A DNA stretch of 61,803 nt, from NCBI GenBank assembly GCA_021413675.1, contig JAIOQA010000076.1, positions 1 to 61,803 on the forward strand, given 5' to 3'. Position 1 is the stretch's first letter. Every line of letters starts with the position of its first letter. Source of the DNA: Deltaproteobacteria bacterium. Its GTDB lineage: Bacteria > Myxococcota_A > Polyangia > Haliangiales > Haliangiaceae. The notes under the pieces are model-generated. The model ran no database searches. It was not told the origin of the DNA and worked only from the letters and a program-made list of their open reading frames with translations. Of the stretch, positions 9,275-18,032 are shown piece after piece. Made by a program: the position numbers and the translations under genes.

Positions 9275-11320
9275 ATGCTTCGCAGGTTGACCTGCACCGC
9301 GCTGCTCGGCGCGATGTTGCTGTCCTCGGTGACCGGGTGCCAGTCGAACCCGTATTCGGCCGACACGTGGATCGACAAGCTCGACGACGCGGCCGACGCT
9401 GAACGCGCCGTGACCGAGCTCGAGCACCTCGGCGATCCCAAGGCGATCCCGGCGCTCGGCAAGGCATGGGAGAACGGCGGCTGCACGCAGCGCCTCTTCC
9501 AGGTCATGATCGATCTCGCGCGGCCGCTGACGCCCGCGGAGGCCGACAAGGGCAACTTCGTCGACCTCGCCACGACTGGCCGCAAGGCCAGCTGGGACGC
9601 GGTCATGCCGTTCTTGACCGAGACGCTGCGCACGTCGGATGCGAAGTGCCTCTTCGACGAGGCGTCGCCGCGCTCGATCGAGAACGCCGGCAAGGCCGCC
9701 GACGCGCTCGGCGACTCGCAGACCGAGGCCGGCCTGCAGGCGCTGATCGATGCGCTCGGACAGCCCTACGGCCCCAAGGGTCAGGTCGTCCGGCTTTCGG
9801 TCATCCTGGCGCTCGGCAAGTACAAGGACCCGAAGGCGGTCAAGGCGCTCCAGGGCGTGCTCGAGAACAGCCCCGAGTCGGTGCAGCTGCCGATCCTGGC
9901 CGCGACCGTCAACGCGCTGGCCGAGATCAAGAACCCGGACAGCCTCCCGACCCTGATCGCGACGATGTACCGCGTGCCGCCGATCTTCAGCCAGATCCGC
10001 CGCGCGCTGGTCGCGATGGGCCCGGGCGCGCTGTCCAAGCTGCGCGCGATCCTCCGCGGCGAAGACCAGGCGGTCAACGCGCTGTTCAAGGATCAGAAGC
10101 TCGACCTGTACTGCGGCGACAAGGATCCGGCGATCGGCAAGATCGACAAGCCGATCACGCCGTGCAAGCCGATCTCGATGCGCGAGTTCTACGCCGCGAT
10201 CATCCTCGGCGACATGTACTCGCCCGAGGCGGTGCCCGATCTGCTCGCGGCCCTCAAGAAGCCGGCGATGCCGGCGTTCTACCAGGCCGGCAACCCGACC
10301 GGGTCGACCCAGCACAACGGCATCTACGACTCGCTCCGCAAGATCGGCTCGGCCGAGGGCGCCGACCAGCTGAAGGCGATCTGGAACGACTCCAAGGCCG
10401 ACGCGCAGGAGCGCGTCCTCGCGATCGGCGCGTACGCGTTCGTCGCGCGCGGCGGCGCCGGCGTCGCGGACCTCGGCAAGATCGTGTCGAGCCCGGGTGA
10501 CAACGGCCTGCGCCAGGAGGCGGCCACCGCGTTCGCGCGGCTCGCGACCACCGAGGCTGACATCGCCGTGATGGCCGCCCAGGCCGCGCTCAACCAGAAG
10601 TCGGCCGACGAGGCCCAGGCCAAGGCCGACGGTCCGCCGAAGGCGGCGTACGAGAAGGCCAAGGCGGTATACGACGAGGCCAAGAAGAAGCTCGCCGCGG
10701 CGAAGGCCAAGTTCAACGCCGAGGGCGGCGTGAAGAAGGCCTCGGCCGACACGATCAACGCGTTCACCGAGGCGCAGAAGGCCGCGGACGACGCCGACGA
10801 GCCGTTCGACAACGCCAAGCTCGAGTGGAAGCCGCTCGACAACGCGGCCAAGGACTACCGCGGGTATCAGCGGCTGTTCGAGACCCACATCGCGCGCATC
10901 GAGATCTACCTCAACTGCAAGAGCGACCCCGCGTGCTACGCGAAGGCGCTCGACCAGAAGCCCGACGAGCTCAAGGCGCGCCTCGGCAAGTACATCAAGG
11001 GCATGGACAAGTGGTCGCCGGAGGAGCTCAACGCCGCCATCGCCGCGCAGGTCGAGCGCGCGCTGCTCGAGCTCGGCAAGCTCGGCCCCGCGGCCGAGGG
11101 CCAGACCGGCGTGCTGCTGGCGAAGGCCGCGAGCGAGGACCGCATCGTGCGCCAGAGCGTGCTGCTCGCGCTGCCCAAGATCGCGAAGGTCCCGTGCCCG
11201 GACTGCGAGACCAAGCTCGACGAGGCGATCAAGAAGAGCGCCGGCAAGAGCGAGCTCGCGCAGCTCAACGTGGAGACCACCGTGCTCCGCAACTACTTCG
11301 CCTGGGCCGGCAAGAAGTAG
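9275..11320 (+). CDS. HEAT-repeat lipoprotein linked to TolQR motor
   Basis: 681 residues with a lipoprotein signal ending VTGC (about C22). The body is a series of Ala/Leu helical pairs with HEAT/PBS-type motifs (GDPKAIPALGKAW, KYKDPKAVKALQGVL, GPGALSKLRAIL). A highly charged Ala/Lys/Glu helix, probably coiled coil, runs from about 447 to 520, and more HEAT-like repeats follow. It is likely a periplasmic solenoid scaffold. It is last in the TolQ-TolR-TolR operon, has an AAGGA Shine-Dalgarno, and is followed by a strong terminator, so it is a natural candidate for the periplasmic partner of the motor (inference). Confidence 0.82.
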   Translation: MLRRLTCTALLGAMLLSSVTGCQSNPYSADTWIDKLDDAADAERAVTELEHLGDPKAIPALGKAWENGGCTQRLFQVMIDLARPLTPAEADKGNFVDLATTGRKASWDAVMPFLTETLRTSDAKCLFDEASPRSIENAGKAADALGDSQTEAGLQALIDALGQPYGPKGQVVRLSVILALGKYKDPKAVKALQGVLENSPESVQLPILAATVNALAEIKNPDSLPTLIATMYRVPPIFSQIRRALVAMGPGALSKLRAILRGEDQAVNALFKDQKLDLYCGDKDPAIGKIDKPITPCKPISMREFYAAIILGDMYSPEAVPDLLAALKKPAMPAFYQAGNPTGSTQHNGIYDSLRKIGSAEGADQLKAIWNDSKADAQERVLAIGAYAFVARGGAGVADLGKIVSSPGDNGLRQEAATAFARLATTEADIAVMAAQAALNQKSADEAQAKADGPPKAAYEKAKAVYDEAKKKLAAAKAKFNAEGGVKKASADTINAFTEAQKAADDADEPFDNAKLEWKPLDNAAKDYRGYQRLFETHIARIEIYLNCKSDPACYAKALDQKPDELKARLGKYIKGMDKWSPEELNAAIAAQVERALLELGKLGPAAEGQTGVLLAKAASEDRIVRQSVLLALPKIAKVPCPDCETKLDEAIKKSAGKSELAQLNVETTVLRNYFAWAGKK

Positions 11321-11344
11321 TCGTTCCCGACATCGGATCGCGAA

Positions 11345-11379
11345 CCGCGCGGCGTCGAGAGACGCCGCGCGGGCGTTTT
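11345..11379 (+). terminator. Intrinsic terminator of TolQ operon
   Basis: A perfect 12-bp stem (11345-11356 with 11361-11372) closed by a GAGA tetraloop and followed by GCGTTTTC. It starts 25 bp after the HEAT gene stop. Confidence 0.85.
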
Positions 11380-11429
11380 CGGGGCGCGATGCTCGCGTGA
11401 TGGGTCGCCGAGCGAGGCGCCGAAAAGCA

Positions 11430-11460
11430 GACGACGCGGACCTTGCGGGGCCGCGTCGTC
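11430..11460 (-). terminator. Terminator downstream of tRNA-His
   Basis: A perfect 10-bp stem (GACGACGCGG with its complement) with an 11-base loop. On the minus strand it comes 10 bases after the tRNA 3' end and is followed by CTGCTTTTCGG. Confidence 0.75.
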
Positions 11461-11469
11461 AGTTTCGGG

Positions 11470-11543
11470 GGTGGATGATGGGGGTCGAACCCACGACACC
11501 CAGGACCACAACCTGGTGCTCTACCAATTGAGCTACATCCACC
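11470..11543 (-). tRNA. tRNA-His (GTG)
   Basis: The cloverleaf is complete. The anticodon loop TTGTGGT lies between CCAGG and CCTGG; the D arm is AGCTCAATTGGTAGAGC and the T arm contains GGGTTCGACCC. The genome encodes the extra G at -1 opposite a C73 discriminator, the histidyl identity pair. The 3' CCA is not encoded (the next bases are CCC). Confidence 0.95.
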
Positions 11544-11655
11544 AGAAACGGATGCCTTACTTACTTCATCTCGGCGGCCCCGTCCACCCCCGCGTGCGCG
11601 ATCACGCCGGCCTGCCTTCGCGTGGTGTAGCGGCGCGGGCCAGGGCCGGCATGGG

Positions 11656-11679
11656 TATTCGTGTTATTCGTACACGAAT
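11656..11679. promoter_or_regulatory. Palindromic operator-like site
   Basis: ATTCGT occurs at 11657-11662 and 11666-11671, and its complement ACGAAT at 11674-11679. The last two form a palindrome with a 2-bp centre; the first and last also pair as an 8-bp inverted repeat (ATTCGTGT/ACACGAAT). It is AT-rich in a very GC-rich context and lies between the tRNA and the Pho-box array. Confidence 0.45.
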
Positions 11680-11728
11680 GGGGCCCGCGGACGCCGGTCC
11701 GAGGACTCGGGTCCCGAGCGTCCGCACG

Positions 11729-11772
11729 CGGTCATCGCCGTGTAACCGCCAGACAATCGCCGTGTAATCGCG
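11729..11772 (+). promoter_or_regulatory. Tandem Pho-box-like array, four 11-bp units
   Basis: Four 7-mers, CGGTCAT, GTGTAAC, AGACAAT and GTGTAAT, are each followed by the spacer CGCC (last CGCG), giving an exact 11-bp period. PhoB boxes are 7-bp direct repeats of CTGTCAT-like sequence with 4-bp spacers, so both layout and sequence fit. The array ends 81 bp before the PstS-like gene. The -10 element is not clear; the last unit itself contains TGTAAT. Confidence 0.65.
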
Positions 11773-11853
11773 ACCGCCGCAACTCGCGTGGCAGCGTGAA
11801 CGGAGGGCAGGGCATGGGCCTTGCTGTTCCTTCCGTCGACCATGGAGGTGCGC

Positions 11854-13059
11854 ATGCGAACCAGTCTCATTGCCGCGGCGATCGCGACCGCCATCGCGAT
11901 CCCGAGCGCGGCGCGGGCCGCCAACTGCGAGTCCGATCTCACCAACCCGGTCTACCTGCAGATCGGTGACACCCAGCAGCCGCTGATCAAGGTGCTGGGC
12001 CGGGCGCTGCGCGACAACACCCCGCACCCGATCACGCTGGTCTACGTGACCGCGGGCTCGTGCACCAACATCAACGCGCTCCTCAACGGTACGGCGATCA
12101 CCACGACGATGTCGTACGTCCCGTCGTCGGTCGAGAACCCGACGTGGAAGGCGAGCGATCCGCCGCTGTCCTGCACGCCGGGCGTGGGTCACGTCCCCGA
12201 CATCGCGAACTCGAACGTGTTCGTGAGCGCGTGCACGCAGGATCCGCTGCCGAACACGATCACGCAGGTGCGCGGCCCGGTGCAGGCCTACGTGATGGCC
12301 GTGCCCGAGGCGTCGACCGAGACCGCGATGACCGTCGAGGAGGCGTACTTCGTCTTCGGCTTCGGCGCGCTCGGCATGGTCACGCCGTGGAACGACGAGT
12401 CGCAGATGTTCATCCGCGCGGTGACGCGCTCGACGCTCTTGTCCTGGGCGTACAACGTCGGCGTGCCCGCGGCGAAGTGGAAGGGCACGGTGCCGGGCAC
12501 GCCGGGCGCCGACAAGTCGACCGACGTGGTCAACGCGCTCAAGAACTCGCCGGCCCCGGCCAAGGCGATCGGCATCCTGGGCGCCGAGGTCTACGACCAG
12601 AACCGCGCCACGCTCAACGTGCTCGCGTTCCGGTCGTTCGGCCAGTACAGCGCGTACTACCCCGACTCCGACGCGGCCAAGCTCGACAAGGCCAACGTGC
12701 GCGACGGCCACTACACGGTGTGGTCGCCGACGGTCTACCTGTACCCGGTCGCGGCGGGCACGACGACGCCGGTGCTGGCGGACGCCAAGTACGTCGTCGA
12801 TCTGATCGCGGACCGCGCGGTGTCGCCCGCGCCGAACTTCGACCCGACCGACTCGGTGGTGAGCGTGGGCCTGGTCCCGGACTGCGCGATGAAGGTCACG
12901 CGCGAGTTCGAGGGCGGCAACCTGGCGACGTACGCGCCGGCGGAGCCCTGCGGTTGCTACTTCGACAGCAAGGTCGCGACGACGACCTGCGCGGTCTGCG
13001 ACACCAACACCCCGTGCGCGGCCGGCGTCTGCCGCCACGGCTACTGCGAGGCGAACTGA
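11854..13059 (+). CDS. PstS-like periplasmic binding protein with Cys-rich tail
   Basis: 401 residues with a Sec signal peptide (AIAIPSAARAA). The body resembles the phosphate-binding (PstS) branch of periplasmic binding proteins: an N-terminal ligand-loop region with VTAGSCTN, then YVMAVPEAS, then the AMTVEEAYFVFGFG...W segment and an Arg-Ser motif like that before the phosphate loop. A final 25 residues hold six Cys in an EGF/knottin-like spacing (CAVCDTNTPC...C), unusual for PstS. GGAGGTG three bases before the ATG at 11854 fixes the start. It heads a six-gene operon downstream of a Pho-box array, which supports a phosphate role. No PstCAB permease is in the window. Confidence 0.72.
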   Translation: MRTSLIAAAIATAIAIPSAARAANCESDLTNPVYLQIGDTQQPLIKVLGRALRDNTPHPITLVYVTAGSCTNINALLNGTAITTTMSYVPSSVENPTWKASDPPLSCTPGVGHVPDIANSNVFVSACTQDPLPNTITQVRGPVQAYVMAVPEASTETAMTVEEAYFVFGFGALGMVTPWNDESQMFIRAVTRSTLLSWAYNVGVPAAKWKGTVPGTPGADKSTDVVNALKNSPAPAKAIGILGAEVYDQNRATLNVLAFRSFGQYSAYYPDSDAAKLDKANVRDGHYTVWSPTVYLYPVAAGTTTPVLADAKYVVDLIADRAVSPAPNFDPTDSVVSVGLVPDCAMKVTREFEGGNLATYAPAEPCGCYFDSKVATTTCAVCDTNTPCAAGVCRHGYCEAN

Positions 13060-13061
13060 CC

Positions 13062-13334
13062 ATGCGCACGATCTTCATGACGGTGGCGATGGTCGCGGCG
13101 GCCGCGGTCGCAGGCTGCGGCGGCGGTGGTGGTACCGTCGACAAGTACGACGCGCGGGCGGTCGATGCCGGGATCATCGACGCGACGACGCCGAGCGACG
13201 ACGCCTCATGCTTCACCAACCCGACGACGCACAACGAGATCATCAACGCCTGCACCGACGCGCAGCCGGTGGCGAAGGATCCGACGCTGCCGCTGTTGCT
13301 CGACGACGGCGGGCTGCCGCCCTTGCCGCAATGA
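13062..13334 (+). CDS. Small lipoprotein of the Pho-linked operon
   Basis: 90 residues with lipobox VAGC (about C18) followed by a Gly run and Asp/Ala-rich residues. The C-terminal half is compact, with a likely disulfide between the two Cys in ASCFTNPTTHN and NACTDAQ. Its start is two bases after the stop of the binding protein, and its stop overlaps the porin start as ATGA. No known family recognised. Its conserved-looking core and tight packing suggest a dedicated partner of the porin or receptor. Confidence 0.75.
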   Translation: MRTIFMTVAMVAAAAVAGCGGGGGTVDKYDARAVDAGIIDATTPSDDASCFTNPTTHNEIINACTDAQPVAKDPTLPLLLDDGGLPPLPQ

Positions 13335-14836
13335 GGTGGGCGCTCGTCATCGCGGTGGTGGCGAGCGCGAGGAGCGCGGGCGCGCAGCCGGCGGGGGAGG
13401 GGCCGAGTCCGGCACCGAGTCCGAGTCCGACGCCGACGCCGGGACCGACGCCGACGCCGGGACCGGAACCGACGCTGGCGCCGAGCTCGGTCGCTGATCC
13501 GGCCACGGATCCGGGTCCGGCCCCGGTCACGGGTCCGGCCACGGCCACAGTCCCGGATCCGGGCACGGGCACGGGCACGGGCACGGGCACGGGCAGTCCC
13601 GCAGGCTCGGAGGCTGTCCCTGTCCCTGTCCCTGCGGCTGCGCCTGTTCCCGCACCCGCACCTGCCGCTTCGCCGATCACCCTCTCCGCCTGGGCGCAGG
13701 TCGACATCATCCCCTACGCCCAGGACTCCGCCGACGAGCTCAACCCGTCCTCGCGCGCGCCCGAGAACCTCGAGCGCGTGCTGATCCGGCGCGCGCGCCT
13801 CCGCGCCTCCGGCGAGCTCCGCGGCCTGCACGGCTTGATCGAGCTCGATGGCAACACGGTCAGCGGCGCAACCGCGCGCCTCAACGCCGCCACCATCGAC
13901 TGGTCGTGGCGGCCGCGTTCCATCCCGGCGACCGAGCCCGCGCTCGTCACGATCACCGCCGGGCTCTTCAAGATCCCGTTCGGCGCCGACGTGCCAACCG
14001 CCGATCGCGATCGCATCTTCCTCGAGCCGGGCTGGGCGGCGCGCGCGCTGTTCCCCGGCAACTACGACGGCGGCGCGATGCTCGCGGGCGGCTGGCGCTT
14101 CGCGCGCTGGCAGGTCGCGATCACCAACGGCGCGCCGGTCGGCGACGCGCAGTGGACTGGCCGCGATCCGACCTCGGCGCCGGATCTCGTCGGGCGCGCC
14201 GGCATCGATCTCGAGCTCGGCGGCGTGACCGCGCGCGGCGGCCTGTCGGGGCTCGTCGGCACCGGGCTGCACGCCGGCACGCCCGCGACCAAGGATCAGC
14301 TGACCTGGGTCGATGCCAACGAGGACGGCATGGTGCAGACCACCGAGCTCGGCGTGATCCCCGGGCGACCCGCGACCCCGTCGGAGACGTTCGCGCGCTC
14401 GGCGCTCGGCGCCGATCTCGCGATCACCTGGTGCGCGCATCCGCTCGGGCACGGCCAGGCCTTCGGCGAGGTCGCGATCGCCACCGATCTCGATCGCGCG
14501 GTCGTGGTCGCCGATCCGGTCGCTGCCGATCGCTCGCTGCGCGAGCTCGGCTGGCAGGTCGGCGCGTGGCAGGAGCTCGGCCGGTGGGCGCGGATCGGCG
14601 TGCGCTACGACGCCTACCGTCCGGATCGCGACGCGCGCGAGGTCCAGGGCGCGAACGTCGTCGGGGTGGACCCGCGCTTCACCACGCTCGCGGCGCTCGC
14701 CTCGCTGCGCTGGCGCGAGCACCGCGCGACGCTCGAGTACGATCACGAGCGCAACCCGCTCGGTCGCGGCCTCGATGGCCAGCCGACCACGCGCGGCGCG
14801 GATCGCCTGACCGCGCGCCTGCAGGTGACCTGGTGA
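13331..14836 (+). CDS. Outer-membrane porin, OprO/P-like (phosphate-selective family)
   Basis: 501 residues. A signal peptide (ending AGAQP) leads into about 90 residues of Pro/Thr/Gly repeats, then a beta-barrel body with alternating strands: ITLSAWAQVDII, RVLIRRARLRASGEL and the later GLFKIPFGADVP-type strands typical of OprP porins. It forms a passive channel for anions, likely phosphate given the Pho-box and the PstS-like neighbour. The ATG overlaps the previous stop (ATGA). The long Pro/Thr spacer before the barrel is unusual and may cross the peptidoglycan. Confidence 0.75.
   Translation: MRWALVIAVVASARSAGAQPAGEGPSPAPSPSPTPTPGPTPTPGPEPTLAPSSVADPATDPGPAPVTGPATATVPDPGTGTGTGTGTGSPAGSEAVPVPVPAAAPVPAPAPAASPITLSAWAQVDIIPYAQDSADELNPSSRAPENLERVLIRRARLRASGELRGLHGLIELDGNTVSGATARLNAATIDWSWRPRSIPATEPALVTITAGLFKIPFGADVPTADRDRIFLEPGWAARALFPGNYDGGAMLAGGWRFARWQVAITNGAPVGDAQWTGRDPTSAPDLVGRAGIDLELGGVTARGGLSGLVGTGLHAGTPATKDQLTWVDANEDGMVQTTELGVIPGRPATPSETFARSALGADLAITWCAHPLGHGQAFGEVAIATDLDRAVVVADPVAADRSLRELGWQVGAWQELGRWARIGVRYDAYRPDRDAREVQGANVVGVDPRFTTLAALASLRWREHRATLEYDHERNPLGRGLDGQPTTRGADRLTARLQVTW
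13561..13590 (+). repeat. Perfect GGGCAC hexamer x5
   Basis: Five identical in-frame hexamers encode Gly-Thr repeats in the porin linker. This is a slippage-prone microsatellite whose length changes would keep the frame. Confidence 0.85.
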
Positions 14837-15726
14837 GGCGCGCGCTCGCGATGACCATCGCGGTGACCGGGGCGCTCGGCGCCTGCGACGCGGCGACCGC
14901 GGATCACGGCGAGGGGCAGCTCCTGCAGGTCGCGGGCGCGCAGCTGCGCCCGGGCCCGTTCCCCGATGACACCGGGGGGCCCGGCGTGGCCGCGCTCACC
15001 ATCGCCCACGCGACCATCCAGCCCGGCTCGGTCGGCGAGTCGCTGCGCGGCGCGCTCGGCGCCGGCGCGACCGCGGCGGTGATCGGCCTCGACGGCGACG
15101 ACGCAACGTGGGTCATCACGGCCGGCCTGCCCGAGCTCGACACGCCCGACGCGCCCAGCCTGTCGGCGCGGCTCGCGTTCGCCGATCGGCTCGCGCCCGG
15201 CCCGATCGCGATCGATGTGGCGGCGGTCGACGCGCTCGGCCGGGTGGGCGCGCCGATGCGCACCGCGCTGGTCGCCGAGGCCGAGCCGCCGCCCGAGGGC
15301 GAGCTGGTGATCGGATTGGTGTGGAGCGGCCCGGCGGATCTCGATCTGCACGTCGTCGCGCCCGACGGCGGCGAGGCCTGGTCGGGCGATCCCAACACGT
15401 GGGACCCGCCGCCGCCGGGCACGCCGCCCGATCCGCTGGCGTGGAAAACCGGCGGCATCCTCGATCACGACGGCAACGCGCGGTGCGCGAACGACGGCCG
15501 CCCGAGCGAGCACGTGATCTGGACCCAGCCGCCGCCGAGCGGCGCGTACGTCGTACGCGTCGACACGCGCTCCCTGTGCGGCGGCGCGGTCGGCTACTGG
15601 TACGTCGCGGCGTACCGCGCGGGCGCGCTGGTCGGCGCGGCGCAGGGCGTCGCGACCGCCGACGACGTGCTGGCGCCGCACGGCGATGGCGCGGGCGTGA
15701 CCGCGCTCGGCTTCACGCTGCCATGA
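14833..15726 (+). CDS. Lipoprotein with YfaP-like (DUF2135) domain
   Basis: 297 residues from a GTG that overlaps the porin stop (GTGA). The signal ends in lipobox LGAC. The first 150 residues are beta-rich and Ala/Asp-rich. From about residue 155 the sequence VWSGPADLDLHVVAPDGG is the hallmark of the YfaP/DUF2135 family, with a later Asp/His/Cys region and a YVVRVDTRSLCGG strand. It may bind carbohydrate, metal or a surface ligand; the biochemical role of this family is not established. Its position between porin and TonB receptor suggests a surface or periplasmic accessory lipoprotein. Confidence 0.7.
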   Translation: MRRALAMTIAVTGALGACDAATADHGEGQLLQVAGAQLRPGPFPDDTGGPGVAALTIAHATIQPGSVGESLRGALGAGATAAVIGLDGDDATWVITAGLPELDTPDAPSLSARLAFADRLAPGPIAIDVAAVDALGRVGAPMRTALVAEAEPPPEGELVIGLVWSGPADLDLHVVAPDGGEAWSGDPNTWDPPPPGTPPDPLAWKTGGILDHDGNARCANDGRPSEHVIWTQPPPSGAYVVRVDTRSLCGGAVGYWYVAAYRAGALVGAAQGVATADDVLAPHGDGAGVTALGFTLP

Positions 15727-18032
15727 ACGCGCGCGGGATCATCGCGTGGTCGCGCCCGCTCGTGATCCTCGCGCTCGTGCTGGGCGCGTCGATCGCGCGC
15801 GCCGACGATCGCGCGACCGTGGTCGGCGCGGTCAAGGATCGCACCACCGGCGAGCCGGTGCCGGGCGTGGTCATCACCGCCGGCGATCAGTTCGCCGCCA
15901 CCGACGACGCCGGCGTGTTCGAGCTCGAGCTGCCCGCGGGGCGCTGGACGCTCGAGCTCACCGCCGCGTGGATCAAGCCGGTGAAACTCGACGTCAAGCT
16001 CGTGCGCGGCGAGCGCCGCGAGCTGGTGGTCCCGGTCGAGCAAGATCTCGCGTCGACCGGCGAGGTCGTCGAGATCGTCGACACCGCGCCCGCGGATCCG
16101 GGCGCGACCCGCATCGACGCGGCGAGCGCGCGCGCGGTGCCGGGCGCGAGCAACGACGTCCTCAAGGTCGTGCAGGCGATGCCGGGCGTGGCGCGACCGC
16201 CGCCGGTCTCGGGCGATCTGGTCGTGTGGGGCGCCGCGCCCGAGGACACCCGCGTGTTCGTCGATGGCGTGCCGGTGCCCGCGCTCTATCACGGCGGCGG
16301 CTGGCGCGCGACCATCGGCTCGGAGCTGGTGGATGATGTCGCGCTCAAGCCCGGCGGCTTCGGCGCCGAGCACGGCGCGGCGATCGGCGGCATCGTCGAG
16401 GTCACGACCCGGCCGCCGCCCGACGACGCCGGCGCGGCCCTCGCCGCCGATGTCCTCGACGGCTCGGCCCACGGCCACGGCAAGCTCGGGCCGATCCGCG
16501 CCGCGCTCGGCGGTCGGATCTCGTGGCTCGATCGCGCGATCGATCTCGTCGCGCCCCGCGACGACGGCCGCGCGCTGCGCGATGTGGTCCCGGTCCCGCG
16601 CTGGGCCGATGGCCAGCTGTCGGTGCGCGCGCCGCTCGGTCGCCGCGACGAGCTGCGCGGCCTGATGCTGGGCGCGCGCGACGCGCTCGATCGCGTCGTC
16701 GGCTCGCCTGATCCTGCGGCGGTCAAGCGCGACGCCCACGATCGCACCTGGCTGCGCGCCGCGCTCACCTGGACTCGCACCCGCGACGACGGCGACGGTC
16801 GACTCACGATCTGGATCGGCGGCGAGCGCGATCAGCTCACCGACGCGTTCGGCCCGGTGATCGCGGCGCGCACCCGCACCACCCGCAGCGGCGGCCTGCG
16901 CGCGACGCATCGCAGCCGGCTCGCGCGCGGCGTGCTGCTGCGCCTCGGCCTCGAGGCCCAGCTCGATCGCGCGGCGCTGACCCGCACCGGCTCGCTGTCG
17001 TTGCCGCCGCGCGAGGGCGACGTCGCGATCTTCGGCCAGCCGCCCGGCGACGACGTCGCGCGCGATCAGTGGTCGGCGCTGACGATCGACGCCGCGCCCT
17101 ACGCCGCCGTCGACTGGATCCGCGGGCCGTGGACGCTCACGCCCGGCCTGCGCGTCGACGGCTACGTGCTGACCGCGAGCAAGACCCTGCCGCAGGTCGG
17201 CACCACGCCGCCGAGCGGCTGGCAGGCGATCACGATCGCCGCCGAGCCGCGCCTCAGCGCGCGCCTGCGCCAGGGCCGCACGACCTACAGCCTCGACGCC
17301 GGCCTCTACCACCAGCCGCGCGCCGCCGACGACGCCAGCGCGGTGTTCGGCACGCCCTCGCTCACCCTCGAGCGCGGCCTGCACCTCGCGCTCGGTGCGC
17401 GCGTCGCGATCGCCAGGCCGGTCGACGTCGAGCTGGTCGCGTACGGCCGCGCGCTCGATCGCCTGGTCGTCCGGGATCCGGACGAAACCCCGCCGCTCGC
17501 CGCGATCCTCACCCAGGACGGCGCGGGCCGCGTGCTCGGCGCGCAGCTGGTCGCGCGGCTGCGCGCGTGGCACGGCCTGTCGGGCTGGGTCACCTACGCG
17601 CTGTCGCGGTCCGAGCGCCAGGACACCACCGACGGCGCGTGGCGCCGCTACGATCACGATCAGACCCACGCGCTCGCCGCCGTCGTCGGCTGGGAGCGCG
17701 GCCCGTGGTCGGCGGGCGGCCGCGTGCGCTACGTGACCGGCGAGCCGCGCACGCTGGTCGTCGGCGCGTACTTCGACGCGCGCGCGGCGCGCTGGGATCC
17801 GCTGCTCGGCGCGCACAACGCCGCGCGCCTGCCTGACTTCGTGCAGCTCGACGTCCGCGGCGAGCGCCGGCTGCGGCTCGGCGGGCTGCGCCTGTCGCTC
17901 TACGCCGAGGTCCACAACGCGACCGGCCGCGCCAACGCCGAGGAGTTCGCGTACAGCGCCGACTACCAGACCCGCGGCGTCATCACCGGCCTGCCGATCG
18001 TCGGGGTGATCGGCGCGCGAGGAGAGCTATGA
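15723..18032 (+). CDS. TonB-dependent outer-membrane receptor
   Basis: 769 residues. A signal peptide is followed by a carboxypeptidase-regulatory-like Ig fold (about 32-110, VVGAVKDRTTGEPVPGV). A plug follows (VPGASNDVLKVVQAMPGV, ...DTRVFVDGVPVPALYHGGG), then a C-terminal 22-strand-type barrel ending in a strand region near VGVIGARGEL. It resembles the SusC-like/CarboxypepD-regulatory receptors, which import large nutrients using TonB energy. The start overlaps the previous stop (ATGA). In this operon the cargo is probably phosphate or a phosphorylated compound (inference). No TonB box could be placed with confidence. Confidence 0.85.
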   Translation: MNARGIIAWSRPLVILALVLGASIARADDRATVVGAVKDRTTGEPVPGVVITAGDQFAATDDAGVFELELPAGRWTLELTAAWIKPVKLDVKLVRGERRELVVPVEQDLASTGEVVEIVDTAPADPGATRIDAASARAVPGASNDVLKVVQAMPGVARPPPVSGDLVVWGAAPEDTRVFVDGVPVPALYHGGGWRATIGSELVDDVALKPGGFGAEHGAAIGGIVEVTTRPPPDDAGAALAADVLDGSAHGHGKLGPIRAALGGRISWLDRAIDLVAPRDDGRALRDVVPVPRWADGQLSVRAPLGRRDELRGLMLGARDALDRVVGSPDPAAVKRDAHDRTWLRAALTWTRTRDDGDGRLTIWIGGERDQLTDAFGPVIAARTRTTRSGGLRATHRSRLARGVLLRLGLEAQLDRAALTRTGSLSLPPREGDVAIFGQPPGDDVARDQWSALTIDAAPYAAVDWIRGPWTLTPGLRVDGYVLTASKTLPQVGTTPPSGWQAITIAAEPRLSARLRQGRTTYSLDAGLYHQPRAADDASAVFGTPSLTLERGLHLALGARVAIARPVDVELVAYGRALDRLVVRDPDETPPLAAILTQDGAGRVLGAQLVARLRAWHGLSGWVTYALSRSERQDTTDGAWRRYDHDQTHALAAVVGWERGPWSAGGRVRYVTGEPRTLVVGAYFDARAARWDPLLGAHNAARLPDFVQLDVRGERRLRLGGLRLSLYAEVHNATGRANAEEFAYSADYQTRGVITGLPIVGVIGARGEL

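Noticed and set aside
11821..11853. Upstream start for the PstS-like gene
   Set aside because: The GGAGGTG Shine-Dalgarno and signal peptide both point to ATG 11854.
13405..13620. Possible CRISPR-like spaced repeats in the porin linker
   Set aside because: Repeats are short coding hexamers and 12-mers encoding Pro/Thr/Gly with no spacers; a slippage array.
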